Assembly: GCA_019843655.1 (NCBI GenBank)
Contig: JACDQD010000104.1
Location: 6,076,001 to 6,140,000 of the forward strand
DNA: 64,000 bases
Source: Lethocerus indicus
Taxonomy: Eukaryota > Arthropoda > Insecta > Hemiptera > Belostomatidae
Direction of reading: 5' to 3'
Below the pieces are notes generated by a model. That model was not told the origin of the DNA. It saw only the letters and a program-made list of their open reading frames with translations, and did no database searches. Below, piece after piece: positions 1-13,200 of this stretch. The position numbers were made by a program, and so were the translations under genes. The first letter of the stretch is position 1, and every line of letters starts with the position of its first letter.

Positions 1-92
1 TAGTTCCTGGAAAGACTCTCTGGAAAATAAAGAGGCCGCGATGAAGAGGTGACCGTTTTGGTGTTATCGGTCTGTTCAGGACGAAGTGTCGG

Positions 93-3000
93 TCAGTGGC
101 TGAGCCTCTGGTCGACGTGGTCCAGCCACCCGAGGAAAGCCTGCTCGGCCTCGTATCGCCTAGTCTTCTTCTCTTCCTCTTTCGCTATCCTCTCAGCTAT
201 TTCCTTTTCCCTGAGAACCGTCGGAAAGCGATGAAACATAATTTTCATTATAGGAGTATCAGTAAATAAATAAAATGAGACGGCAGTCTAATATTATCAA
301 ACAAATTGCAAAAAGCTACCTATTTTTCGACATATAATATTTAAGGGATTTTCCAATTCATTAGTTTTATTTCGCCCCTCCCCTCTTGCAAAGAATTCCG
401 GAACACTAAGTCCGGAAATTTGAAAATTCCTAAAGTTTCATTCACACACTTCTCAGAAAAAAATACCAACTAAAGGAAAAAAATTCTAGGAAAGGGGCTT
501 CAGATTTAAAGTGGCTTCTAATCATTCTCCAGACTGAGCTCAAATTAAAATTCGTCACATTAATTTACATTAGTACATGCTTTTATAACATTCAAAGATT
601 GTTTCATAAGTAAGGTAAAAACTTGTTGTACCTTAGCCTGGCTTGCTTTTCCCTCAGCTCCCTGTCCTTCTTCTCCTTCCAGGCGTTGAACATCTGGACA
701 GCTTCCTTCTCCTTCTGTTCCTGAATCCTCTCCTCGGCCCTCATCTTCAGGTCTTCCTCCTTTTCCCTTTCCCTGGCCTTCTCCTTCAGCCCCTCGTCCA
801 CGCGTTTCTTCCAAGACGAATAGGCCTGTGAACGATAGGATTCAACTGTTGACGTTTGCCAACTTACTGAAGAACCATTATGCTATCCCATTTCTGTCTC
901 ATCGGTACTTTGTAACTATATTGTATACAGTAGAGAGTACAGTAAACTCATTTGTCCACATGTGGTTGTCCACAGTTGACGTATGTTTAATCAAAAGTAA
1001 AATTGTTGGAAAGCGTCTAAAAACCCACTGCTAACCGAGATTCCTCCCACAGTATTAGACGATCCCGCAGGAAGTTAGTTATAATTGCATTCTATACGCA
1101 TACTCTTGGTGAGACGTGTTTGTCCACAGTTGAAACTGAAAGCCCTAAAATTACTGGTAACGGCCCTTAAATTCCCTTTCGTCCGATAAATCGAGACCTT
1201 ACTTTTATAAGAGAAAAGCCGGGGGATTTTATCGCCAGTAATAAAGGCGCCGTCCTCAACTGGAGTAAATTTATGCCGCCATAAACATCGGACGTTCGAG
1301 ACGAGGAAGGCATTTCATTACCGAATGAATACTTGAATGAACGTATTGTCTTCGACTTTTAAATGGCAAAAAAATTATCCGATAAATATAACGATTAGTA
1401 GGTTACTTCACAACGAAATACCTGATAGGCCGGTGAAGCTTATACAACAAGCAGAAAATATTTAATATTCAGATTGTTCTGTATATTTCCTTTGTTTTTT
1501 AATTATTCTGCACTTAATTTTGAATTATTATTAGCAACATTGTAGAGATGGGCTTTATTATTGCTATCGATAAAAACTCTGTTCAGTTTTGTTAATAATA
1601 ATAATAATCGTAATGTCACTAGGGGATAATAAAACTGGAGATGATAAACGTGTTCACTGTTGTGACGCTCCTCAATAGATGAAATGTTAAATGAATTATG
1701 GTTGAGTTGGATACCAACATTTAATCTTAATTGGGTTAAGGTTACCTTGTCGGCTTCCCGTTTCCTCTTCTCGTTTTCCTCTTCTTGTCTCTTCTTTTTT
1801 TCAATTTCGGCCATCTTCTTTTTCAGCTCTTTGTCCTTTTCCTTCTTCCAGGCGATGAACGCCGCCGCCGCCTCCTCGCCGCTCTTCCTGTCCCTCGGCG
1901 CCTTCTCACTGGCGTTCCTCGGTTTCGTGGGGCACCTCATCCTGAAAAACCGAGTTATTCGATCGAATTAAAATACAAAGTAGGAAGGGGTTGACCTCCC
2001 GCAGTTCCGGATTTTTCCTGTGTTCGGAAACCACCCCTCCTCAATTTGAAGGGTTTTTGCCCTTTCCTTCTGGAGCCCTCTCGGGCGTCGTCCGCTTCAA
2101 GGGTTGGGGTTCTACTGATATTGTATCCTATATATCTATTAAAGTTGCTTTTTTTTATTTATTGTCTCCTTGATAATCCTATTGTAGTAGTTACACTATA
2201 GCAGTTATATATAAGCTTACCTGTTGTTACCATTCTTCTTCTTGTCCTGCTCGCCTTCCTCCCGGTTCTCTTTCCCCTTCTGCTTTGCAGTCAGTTTTCT
2301 GTTCATCCATTCCTCGTAACACTCTTTACTCTTCTCCGACTGTTCCCGTTTCGCCTGTTCGAGAATTTACGAATGAATAGTTCAAGCAGTATACGAGAGC
2401 CTAATCAGTTATTTTCATCGTCGGAGTTTGTCTACAACGGATTCCCAGTTGATTTAAATTCGATTATAGAATTGCAATAAGCAGTGATTCTCAACCGGAG
2501 ATGCAATATATTTATTACGATTTTCTAGTTCCTTAAATTAAATATAGAATTGGAGATATTGCGCTACAAAATGGAAATGAGCAGCCTTTATAGAACTATT
2601 CGTGGCTTCAATGACCGTCCAAATTAAAGGATCATTAAGATTGATACTGTTTGGTTTTGTGTTGAGGCGGCAGCGGGTCGTTTCCACGGTCTCCCCATTG
2701 TTGCCCCCTATCGGGTTTCGGTCCCAGGGAGGTCAGAAAGAGGAACCCGCCCAACCCGAGTGGGTAATGCCAACCCATTCAGTCTAACAACTAAAGGGGA
2801 GATTCTTTGTTAAGATAACAAAAGGGCTCCCCGTCCCGCCCCCTCCAAAGTTGCAGTTTGACTTCGTCATTTCCTTCCTCGTTCCAAGGGGTAAAATACC
2901 CCCAAGCAATAACTTCCGTTCATTTTTTTTATTGTCGGTTCTCATTAACCCCATATATTACACACTTCACTTCATCTTTACAATTTGTTTCATAGACCTA

Positions 3001-6000
3001 CATACTTGGATAAGTTCAGCTAAGGTTTTTTGCTTGTTTATAAATAATTACTTTACATTATCCAGAAATTTAAATATTTCTGTATTATTTAGCGCTGGAA
3101 AAAACGTTTCCAGTTGATTAATTATTAATTTTAAGATTAAATTCAATTTTTTTAAATAAATATTTTTATAGTAATATGACTGGGGATTACCTCCATGTCA
3201 AAACAAAATCGATGGGACGATTGAAACGATTCTCAATTCCTCCTAAATTTTTACAATAAGTGTAATATTCTGATAGTCAACAATAAGTGTTTTGATTTGT
3301 GACTAAGGGGTCCAGAACAGCTAAAGTGTATTTGAAACAATTCAAGAAGATATTGATAAGCACTGGCCGCTGGAAATTGTAATGGCTTTTTCCATTTCTT
3401 CTTAACAATTAAGAAGAAAAATATTTTAAATATATTTCGTTCCTGTTCGTTCCAGGCCTCTCTGTTAATTGGCCGGTATCGAGACTTCTTTTGACGGCAC
3501 AAAAATTCCGTCATGGACAAAATACTTCGAACTATACTAAAAAGCGCCACTTTAAAAGGCGGTATTGTGTGTGCTGAATGGGAAAAAAAAATTTATGTCG
3601 AAATAACGAGCTCTCGCAATTTTTAATGCATTGCGCGATATCGGTCGATTTTATTCACCGTTTATCGAACCCATTAAGAACTGAAGCGAGAATTCTGTGT
3701 GGAGTCAATAAAAAAAATCTTTAAAGCGACTTGGCGCATTTTTTTTTGATCTCCGCACTTTTTCATCGAATTATTTCAAGTTTACAAAACAGTACTTCTT
3801 AAACTCGGGTATGTATTTGTAATATGAGAAAAGACAGTAACAACAAGCAGAATTGGTTACCAATCAAGCCAATATTAGAACATTTGTATTGGTGTCTGCG
3901 CGTGACGATAATTCTGAAAAAATTTAACTTTCTACTCGAAAAACAGTGCCCTGAGAAAATATTTTTAACGACTATAAAAATGCCAAACCCCGCTCAAATA
4001 ATTGCCAGACTCATACTTTCCACAACATTGCCTACGAACAATCCGCAAAGTCAGGAAATTCCGACAGCGTATTCGCAATTTCCACGCTGATTTCTCTGGA
4101 TTAGATATGCCCCAGAATTATTTCAAGTTGTTGTAAGCAATGATAATACTGGGTAAACAATACAAGCGATTGTACATTGTTAACAGCGCGTGACCCGATC
4201 GCCATAACTGATGAAACTGTTTTCAGATTCGCGGGCCGATTCTAACGTCATCTACATATTTTGGAACGAGCGGTTAATAAAGCTGAATTCATAGGACTTT
4301 GCGATGACCCAAGTATACGACATCATTTGAAATAATAACGTGGTGTTCATTCGACACTATACGAAGTATATTCATCCAGAGAGCTATACCAAGTATCTTG
4401 CTACGGTTGGGAATAATAATTAACTGGGAATGATTGCACTATTCGTCAAGAGCTCTGGTACGTCATCGTCGCCTAATCAATATATGTCTGAATCATCGAG
4501 TAAACGATTCGCCGAATGAAACGATAAAAACTATTTAACGAGAAAATCAACTTACCGTAGACCTTTAGCGGAATATCACAAAGCAATTTAGCTGTGTTAT
4601 AATAGTTTTTATCTCATATCGGGAATTACATTCATTTTTGTGTAATTTATCAACAAATTTAAATATTTTTAATTTTTTTATGAACCTCGGCCGTTTAAGT
4701 AAATTCAAATTTTTCTGGTTTTTGTTTCTTTACTTCGCTTCCACCTTTAGCTCTATATAAAACTGCCTTCACTTACATGCTCCAGTGTCCACTGCTTGAT
4801 CTTTTCCTCCTGCAGAGCCCGTTCCCTGTGTGACTTGGCCTCTTCGAGCTTCTTGAAGTACCACCCTTCGTATACCGCCCTGGCGACCAGCTCCCGCCCC
4901 GAAGACCACCCCTCCGCCTCGCTCCTTCCGCTTCCGCTGTCGCTGCTGCCGGAAGAAACAAAACTGTAGTATAATCGGAAATAATATTTGTAATATAATC
5001 TATAATAATAATAATAATGAAATCGAAATAAAGAAGAAGAATGGTAAAGAACATTTGACCAAAATAAATAAAAGGTGAAAAGATAATGGTTTATGAGGGC
5101 CGTATATGTTATTTATAGTTTTGTATATATAATTAATAGAGGCTCAGTTGGTAGGCTCAGGATCTAGGATCTCAGGAGTTAGGAATTGGTGGGCAGTAGC
5201 CCGGAACAGAGAAAACGGTGGACTGTGATTCCTGAGGAAGTCCAGATCCATTAATGGATTGCCGATCTTTTAATGATGATGATGATATATAATTAACTAC
5301 TTCTAATATTCTTGTTGGGTCTGGCCGGCCATGATTTCGCAGTACTCACAATTCCTACCATTTTAGGTTAATAATAAATTCAATTGTTTAAATAATTTAA
5401 ATCTGACTCGAAACGGTGGAACAATATCACAGAACACTTACTACTCCTCCACAATTGGATGTACGGACCAAACACAAATATAACATTATTTTCATCAATT
5501 TCAAAATAAGGAATCCTAAGCATGCTTAATATAATCATGATGCTATCAAAAATTGACGCGCTTCGGATTTAACGTTAATTTTATTTATTGTACTTTAAAA
5601 ATAAAAAATTCGCGATATTATATACAATGCAATATGGCGTACCTCCTACTGCTGGTCGTGTTCCTTCTGGGGGTATGGTGCCTGGACGGAGTGTTACTGC
5701 CCGTCGCCCTGAACCTGAGGTTGTCCGGGTCCTCCAGGAGTATGGCGGTCTTCAAGTCTTCCGCCGAGACAGTCCTCCTCTCCAGCCTCGTGTTCACCTT
5801 CGGCTTGGCGCCTCTGCACGTCCAACACGCGCAAAGTTAATCTACATTGCCGCGAAACAATACCCTAAACATTACGGCTTATTTTCTCGATGACTTTTTT
5901 TTGCGAAATGCACGGTTCGCTTAAGTCGCACGTGCCTGCGCAGAGAAATCCGGACTGGAAGCGACAGAGAGGAAAATCGCGATTTTCGTCCCACCTAAAA

Positions 6001-7376
6001 TGACGTAAAAGCTTTATGACCGTTGGTCTCAGCCAATCTTGGTGATATTCGGTCGCTTTGATTTTGCAAAATGCACGGTTCGCTTATTTGTGCCAATATA
6101 AAGAAATCCGGACCAGGAGCGATTTAAAGGAAAATCGCGATTGTCATCCCTCAGAACGGCGTAAAACCTTATAACCGTTTTTCTGGAACGTATAAACATA
6201 ATTCATAACTCGAACAAACAAGTTTAAATCTGAGATGTCAAATTAAAGTATAAACAATTATAAATGATAACAATGATATAAATGACAATAGAAGCACATT
6301 TCTCTTACATCACTCCTCTGTTTCCACACGCTAATTTGGTCCTTAGTGCAGATTGCTTACATAATGAAACCCAAACTCCAACCTGTTTTCCCATGTACTA
6401 ACAGAGCTAAATCTGGATTATATCCGATTTAGAGCGGATACCTGATATTAGGCTTCTTGGGAGGACTCGTTTTATCCTGGGCCGATTGTTTGTGCTCCCG
6501 ATTGGTATACAGCGGGCTATGTCCTCCACGTTGAGTCCCAGCAGCCTCAGGGACCGCCTGAACCTCTCCAGCTGTACTCCAACAACAACGGACTCGTCCT
6601 CGGCCTTCTTATTCGGCCGACGCCTGCCCCTTTCCCTGAAAGATGAGCCTCTATATTAGGAGTCGAATCCTACATGCACTCGGACCGATTTGAAGCTTGC
6701 GTATTGAAATTCGACGAAACGCATTTAGAACGGAACAGAAACCAGAAAGGAAAAGCTAGGATTTTAAAAGATAAGTTGAAGGAATTTCAACGCTCAAATT
6801 CTAGTGCTTTCAAACGCTAAATAAATATTGATGTATGCATTCTTAGATATTTATAAGAATTTTCCAGTTCTTCCCTTAGAGCCTATATAAAGTGGGCTTG
6901 CTGTCACTCCCCCCTCTTGCTATCCGGCCTAATAATTTTCTGTATTATTCTATTCTGCGTTTGCTTATCAATTATCTCCTACCGAATTATACATATATTG
7001 TAAAAAGAAATGTAGCCAATTTGATCCGGCTATTTCTCACCCCCTAAGAATTGTCCCTTCAAAATAGATTCGTTGTATCGACAATTCAATTTTATACTCC
7101 CCCCCCACGTATTTATACCATTATGTACCGTGATATATGGTCAAATTATATGGGACGTTGGGGGTTGAAAAAATGTGGGCGGTAGGAAGTTAAGTTCGGG
7201 CGAGTGTACCTGTTTCCTGCCCTTGAATCGATCGGAGAAATGACCGTTGGTCAATGACCTCTACAACTCCCCCACCCCCGCCCCATCAACATATGGATCA
7301 TTCACATACATTGAATACCTGAACCCATTAAAGGTATACCTATTAACTTTGATCGGACAATAATTAAATGTCGCCG

Positions 7377-7421
<45 letters not shown>

Positions 7422-10256
7422 TTACCCATTTAACTAATTACCGCCCTTCCGAATGCCCGCCGTTGTACGTCGCTGCAGGTAGAATTTAATTTCAGAGAGT
7501 GAATTCAATTGGATGCCGCGTATAATTAATAAATGAATATTAGAAATTGCGTGGGGAACACGATGCCATCTTGATAATGCGGTGTACTTTGACTATTCCA
7601 CCGATCTGCAATGCAATCCCAGATCGAACTTTGAATAGGCCAAATGTATAACAGCTAATTTCCTATTGATTAATTAAATGATACAAAAGGAAAAGGAAAA
7701 ATATAAAAGGCAAAGTGAAACAATCATCAAAAGCCGAATTATAAACAGAATAATCATACCTGGGACAGTCTTCAAAAGGAGAAATGACTTTTTTACCTAT
7801 CGGTTCGTAGCGTAGAATGTCCCATTACTGGGTCCCGAATCGGGAAATCATTTCAGCCCCGGACGGGCTGAAAATATGAAATGCCAAGTTAAAAGCGGGA
7901 AGAGGAATTAAAAAAATATATGTGATGAATATCGAACGACGGACAGGCGTTGAAAATCGGACAGATAGAATTGAAACTGGAACGGCCACGAAGTAAAATT
8001 GCATGGAGCAGGTTGGCCAACTTTGACAAAAATAAAGGAACTGCGAGACAATTTTTCAGCGAAACTTTCATAAAGGAGATAACTTGAATTGAACACCGTT
8101 ACTAATTTCGGTCAACACGCCGCCGTGTAACATTTGTCGAGATCATTTTGAATACAAAAAAATTGATATTTCTTTAAAACAGGAAATTATTAAGAAGGTT
8201 AACATAACAGTAGGGGACCGTTGATACCAATTTAGATCAGAGCCGTCTCGTTCTAGTGTTTTAGTAGCATTCAGTGAGGCCACAGTTACTACGTGTAATA
8301 TTGCTCCTTCATTGCACTGCCTAGTTAGCGATGCAAGATAAAAGCGAGTGGGCCAACAAAATTCCGAACCCATCCAACTATCGTGAATTAAGTCACAAAG
8401 CCGTTCAGAATTGTAAATCTGTTGTTTAATTCATGCTGTCCGATCACTCTGTCTCTCTCTCTCTCCGATTGTACGAGCGGGCTCCGGTTTCGTTCGTTAA
8501 CGAGAAAACGTTTTAGGCCAATAATTTATAGGCGGAGTTGCGTTTTTCCGATAGGCGGGGGTGGGCCGTGAAGTAATAAAAAAAAACACATTTACATTTC
8601 ATAATAAGCTTCGAACAGGACCGAAGGAAAGCATTCCGCTTTAAAAATGAGACTGACCGTAACTTCAACAAGGAATTCCGACTGACCAAACAGCATGATG
8701 TTTAAGGATAATCACCGTCCGTACACTATTCTACTATAAACAAATACAAAATGCGTTAATTACTAACTAGTAAAATAAATGTAAGCATAAAGGTTTTGAT
8801 CCTGTTGCGGAATGAATGCTCTCCAATGACATACTTCGATTAGATTGAATAATATATTTACGCGGTGTTAATTTTTGTGCCCAGCCTAAGTTTGCGACGT
8901 CCACTAGTTTTGATGAAATTTTAAAAATGAATAATGAATAATTATGAATTAATTTTAAAATTAATTTCAGTTCTCGTTATATGTTTATACTTTTCTTCCG
9001 TATGTAAAAATCGAACTCAATAGAACGAATTGTATATTGGACGAGGCAAAATCGACTTTCACCTTGAGGAGTTCATTACGACTGATAATTTGATTGATAA
9101 TTAACTATCGCACGGTGTTCGATTGATTTCCATATCAATTAGGCCGGTGTCGACAGTAAACATGAACTCAGTGGGCGTGAATGAAAGTCAGAAAAAGTTT
9201 AGTGATAAGTGTAGCGTTTTAGTAAAGTATCTCACTTGTTAAGGCGCCTCGCCATTGTCACTTAATTATAACATACGAATTATAACATTTCTTCCACTTC
9301 TTTGATCGTGTTCACTAAACCAATAAGGCACTCAGTTTTTAATTGCGCTGCCACGTCTTGGCCAATGATATGCATGGAGCGTACCAGAAATTAGCACGAC
9401 AAGAAGAATGAATGGAGAAATACGTTGTATAATACTTTTACACTGTAATTATCATATTGTATAATAAAACGTATTATATAAAAACAATTAGTAGGCTTCA
9501 AAATTAGGAAAAAAGTGACCTCATTCTACCATCTACAGAAACGTGTGGCTAAATTTCGACAGATTACAGCTAATAAATAAATTAATGAGCGTGTAAATGT
9601 TAGTAGTGGGTCTGGGGAGCAGTTTCGGCGTACTCTTCACAATCACTTGCATGAGAATCGTCTTGAAAGAAAATACTTCATACTTTGTTTGCGGTATAAA
9701 ACGCCAAGTACAAAGTGTATATGCTTACCGTTCTAATCTTAGATTTAGAATTACTAACCCAGTTTATAGCGTGACTTGAATTTTTATGCTTACTTAATAT
9801 AAAAATTTAATGGGAGATAACAGCTGCAATGGTCTCCTGCCCCTGCTTCCTATTCCGATTAAAAACGCCGAATCTAGCTGAAGATATTTATATTTATTTT
9901 CTATCCGTTTTATTTCGTGTTATAATTTAAATTCAATAGCAACTGAATCGTGTGAAAATGATAATGTAAAGAGTAGTAAGAGCATTAAGCTGAAAGGAGT
10001 GAACTACTACTGTTTAAGCAAACTTACGTTAAGCTCCCTCAGTAGTATAATTCTCAGGATTCGTTTTATGTACATTATAAAGTTTTAGCTTATAAAAGAT
10101 GTTTGTTGCTGACCTGAGACTGAGAGAAGAGGAACACCTGTACCGGTGTGGCCTGAGCAGGAGGGCGCTTTTCGGTCTCCCTTCCCTGAATTTCACGTCG
10201 CCCAAAAGCTCGTCCCAGTCTTCGTAGTCGACGCTCCTGTAGTACTTGGAGCACAT
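93..10256 (-). CDS. MAP9-like coiled-coil microtubule-associated protein (8 coding exons)
   Basis: Seen: coding exons on the minus strand, 5' to 3', are 10256-10114, 6635-6442, 5811-5643, 4945-4777, 2354-2221, 1941-1746, 825-632 and 210-93 (stop 93-95). All junctions are GT/AG, phases are compatible throughout, and the lengths sum to 1317 nt (438 aa). The N-terminus begins MCSKYYRSVDYEDWDELL. Residues about 48-168 are basic and low in complexity. From about 190 to the end the protein is charged Lys/Glu helix carrying six aromatic-x-x-Trp motifs: AVYEGW, ECYEEW, AAFIAW, KAYSSW, QMFNAW and QAFLGW. Known: vertebrate MAP9/ASAP has the same kind of repeated YxxW/FxxW blocks in a Lys/Glu-rich C-terminal half and binds spindle and ciliary microtubules. 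It is longer, about 650 aa. Inference: a shorter arthropod MAP9-like protein. CCDC34 or CCDC181-type proteins are the main alternatives, since coiled-coil composition makes exact orthology uncertain. The most 5' ATG of this frame is used. Its 5'UTR may be spliced, as there is an acceptor-like site about 45 bp upstream. Confidence 0.68.
211..631 (-). other. Intron of the MAP9-like gene
   Basis: Intron between the last two coding exons. The donor is AAG followed by GTACAA and the acceptor is TTCTCAG. It is AT-rich with no other feature seen. The split Arg codon (AG + G) across it is intact. Confidence 0.6.
5137..5292 (+). repeat. Possible tRNA-derived SINE fragment in a MAP9-like intron
   Basis: Seen: a GC-richer block of about 150 bp begins with GGCTCAGTTGGTAGG, close to a Pol III A box, and ends in a short TGA/GAT tandem tail running into AT repeats. 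This head-plus-simple-tail layout suits a short interspersed element. No convincing B box was found and only one copy lies in the window, so the call is tentative. Confidence 0.3.
5896..6185 (+). repeat. Degenerate tandem duplication, two copies of about 120 bp
   Basis: Seen: copy 1 (about 5896-6029) and copy 2 (about 6061-6185) share, in the same order, ATGCACGGTTCGCTTA-type sequence, GAAATCCGGAC, GAGGAAAATCGCGATT or AAGGAAAATCGCGATT, a GTAAAA segment, and TATAACCGTT or TATGACCGTT. They differ by substitutions and small indels. They lie within one intron of the MAP9-like gene (between exons 6635-6442 and 5811-5643). No open frame spans them. Confidence 0.8.
7381..7419. repeat. (TA)n microsatellite
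   Basis: About 20 uninterrupted TA dinucleotides in the 3.5-kb first intron (6636-10113) of the MAP9-like gene. Apart from this and a CT run near 8453-8465, that intron holds nothing I can support. Confidence 0.95.
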
Positions 10257-13200
10257 GTTTCGGGACCACTTTGCGGAGGGCGCAAGGTCTGTAGATTAAA
10301 AATCCCGTTAGGAAACGGCGCTGTTTTTTCGCTTCGTAAACTCTTCGCGACTGGCAGTTTGTTGACTGCAGGACGGTCGCCATGACGACGAGGGTCGCGG
10401 TCCGAACTACGTCAGAACAGCTGATCGACGCTAACCTGTCGATATAACACATCGTTGAACAAAATTATTTAATTAATTAACATTTATAAATAAATAAAAG
10501 TATCTTAATGAAGTGATATCAGTTGGAGTAGTAATTGTAGTAACACTAGTGTGCTATAAAACGTTCAATATATATTTGAAATACTTGAATTTAAGACACG
10601 TTTTGGGGTCCCCGAGTCTTATACCATTCTGGCCCCATTCCCTATTGGGAATGCACTATTGTGCAAATATAATATCGGCATTTCTTCTTATCCGTTACAA
10701 CAATATTCGGTAAATTTTATTAATTAAAAAATGTTCTAGGCTGGTTGTCAGGAATATATAATTTTCGTTTCCGACCTTTACTCAAACCTGTTTGAGATTT
10801 TGTAAATCAATATTGCTACTGTAAATTCGGGTTGTTGACATTTATCGAATCGAAATCATTTATCTGTGAAATTTAGAACGCCGTTGTACGCCAGCAGCGC
10901 AGTTCACGCAACTTGAGGACAGTAATACGTAATATAGCAATGATTGCGGACCGTTGCCTATTATTATACGCCAAGAATGTAGCCGTGACACGGTTCAATT
11001 AAACTGGTGGATACGGGAATATGTATCCTTAAGTTGGTATACCAGGTAGTGGGTGTTTATATTACATTTTTATCTGAAAAACGTCTAACTTAAAATTTGC
11101 TATACAAATAGAAACCTACTGAAGATGAATACGGCACAAAATCTAACGGGTTCTGAGGACTCTGCTATAAATTTAGAAATAAATGCAGTTCTTCCGAAAG
11201 CGTCCTAGGCTTCGACCTAGGGCGTACTCCAGTATCCTGATTGAGGGGTGGGACAACACACCCAGGGATTGGTAGTATTCCACACGTTAGCGAAAACTTT
11301 CGTACCATTACTGTCATAATCATTTTTTTAGGTATTACACCTCATTAGCCCAGAAAATCCGATGTTAAAATATTTTTCCTCGGTTACCTTCCCGTCAAAT
11401 GTCCATATAATTTACTATTTTAGACTATTCTAATGAAATCTATTGCACAGCGCTTCGTGCGATGCAGTCGTAACAAAATGCAATGTAGGATGCAGCCAAG
11501 ATAAGTGTGGTTGTGACACAACAGAGTTAAGTAATATTTAGGAATATTATGTAAAAATTTGGTAAAAGTTTATGGAAATAAATATGAAATCTAATTGTGG
11601 GCATGTGGTGATATGGTATGGAGCGCAGTGAGTTACCTAGAGATTTGGTAGTGGAGACACAAAGTCGGCGTTCTTATGGCACCGTTGGGGGGCGGGGGCC
11701 ACGCAATTGTTTTGGTTTTCACTCGGTCGAACGCGTCGGGCATTTTTCACCCGGGCAGGTAGGGAGACCATAAAAACCAAAGAGACAAAACCGAAAACAT
11801 GACCCGAGCGACAGTCATGGCCCCCCTCCCGGCAAGATTTGCGCCCGCCGACCGAGAGAATTCGTCACGCGACTTTAACCGGCCGGGCAAAAACATTTTG
11901 TCCCCATTTTTCAAATCCGAGCCCCCCCCCGAAAAGAAAAAATACCACAGTCGAGAGAGCATGTCACAAATTTGCTCAAACAACTTGCCGTTGCACACAC
12001 ACACATATTACGTTGGATCGTTCACGGGGCTTTACTTGTTTCGGACAGACCTCACAGTTCTTCTGGGTTCTTGAGCTAGACCAGTTCCGGTTCTGTCGGA
12101 CAAACATTTCCCAAAACGACGGAGTTTTAACCCGTGAAAAAATTTTCAAATAAAAAATGTCTTCGGTGATATAGATCAAAGCGTTCAGCAAAACTCCAGC
12201 AGGTTGTTAAAAGCCTCAAGAACTACTCGAAATTAGGAACATCGAAACATGTAATTTTAAAATAAAATCTTTTATTATTATTCTTAATACCCCATATTTA
12301 TTCCTTTCATTCTGAACTCTCGTCAACCATACAGTCAGATAATATGATAGACCGTTTTCGCCTTCTCGCCATCGTCAGTAGTATTGAGGGGCCGATAAAA
12401 CATCCTTCCAGCGCTGCCCTGCAAGACCACAGAAATAAATAACGGAACAGAGTGGATATGGAAGATCGAATGCTATTCCACAATCTTCGAAATAAATGAA
12501 CTCTATACCCCGGAAAAAGGACATTTATCTATAAATAAATCTCTCGAGAGGGAATGAGCAGTGGGCGCTAGGAGCGCGGTCAAAAACGATTCAGCTCTAA
12601 TTCGGGCTGAAATTTCGCACAATGGGGGCCCCCCCATTGTCGGTGCGTGGAGAATTTCAGACGCATTCAACTGGCGGAACTGCAATCGGGCCCGTTCTGA
12701 GTTTCTGCATTTCGATTTTCAGATACAGAAACGCGGAGAAAGCCGGCGACAATAACGCAAATTGGGCAAAACCCCCACTTTTTTTTCAACAACCAACACA
12801 AATTCTAACTTCACAATATATCGAGAGAAGGGCCGACTAGCAGCCGGGAAACATTTACCTGAAGTGTGTTTATATAGTTTTCAAAAATAACTCCTTTATT
12901 TAATTTCTCGTTAAATAATTTTTTAATGCGCTCCAAGAAAACATTTTACTTTTTTCCACAAGCGTTCTTATTAATTCTATTGTGTCAGATCTGCGTTGAA
13001 TTAATATGAAGTTGACGCAATCGTACTCCGGAATTGGATACAAACCCCAACAGTATGAGCGAAATAGGGACACTGGCTTAGTGTAATTATAGTATAGGGT
13101 CATGCGCTCGCTTTGTCCTTTTCCGGTTGAATGAACTCAGTTCATTAAATAGTGGGTTTTTATAGATTAATACACGATTCAAAGAGGTTTGCTGTATATG

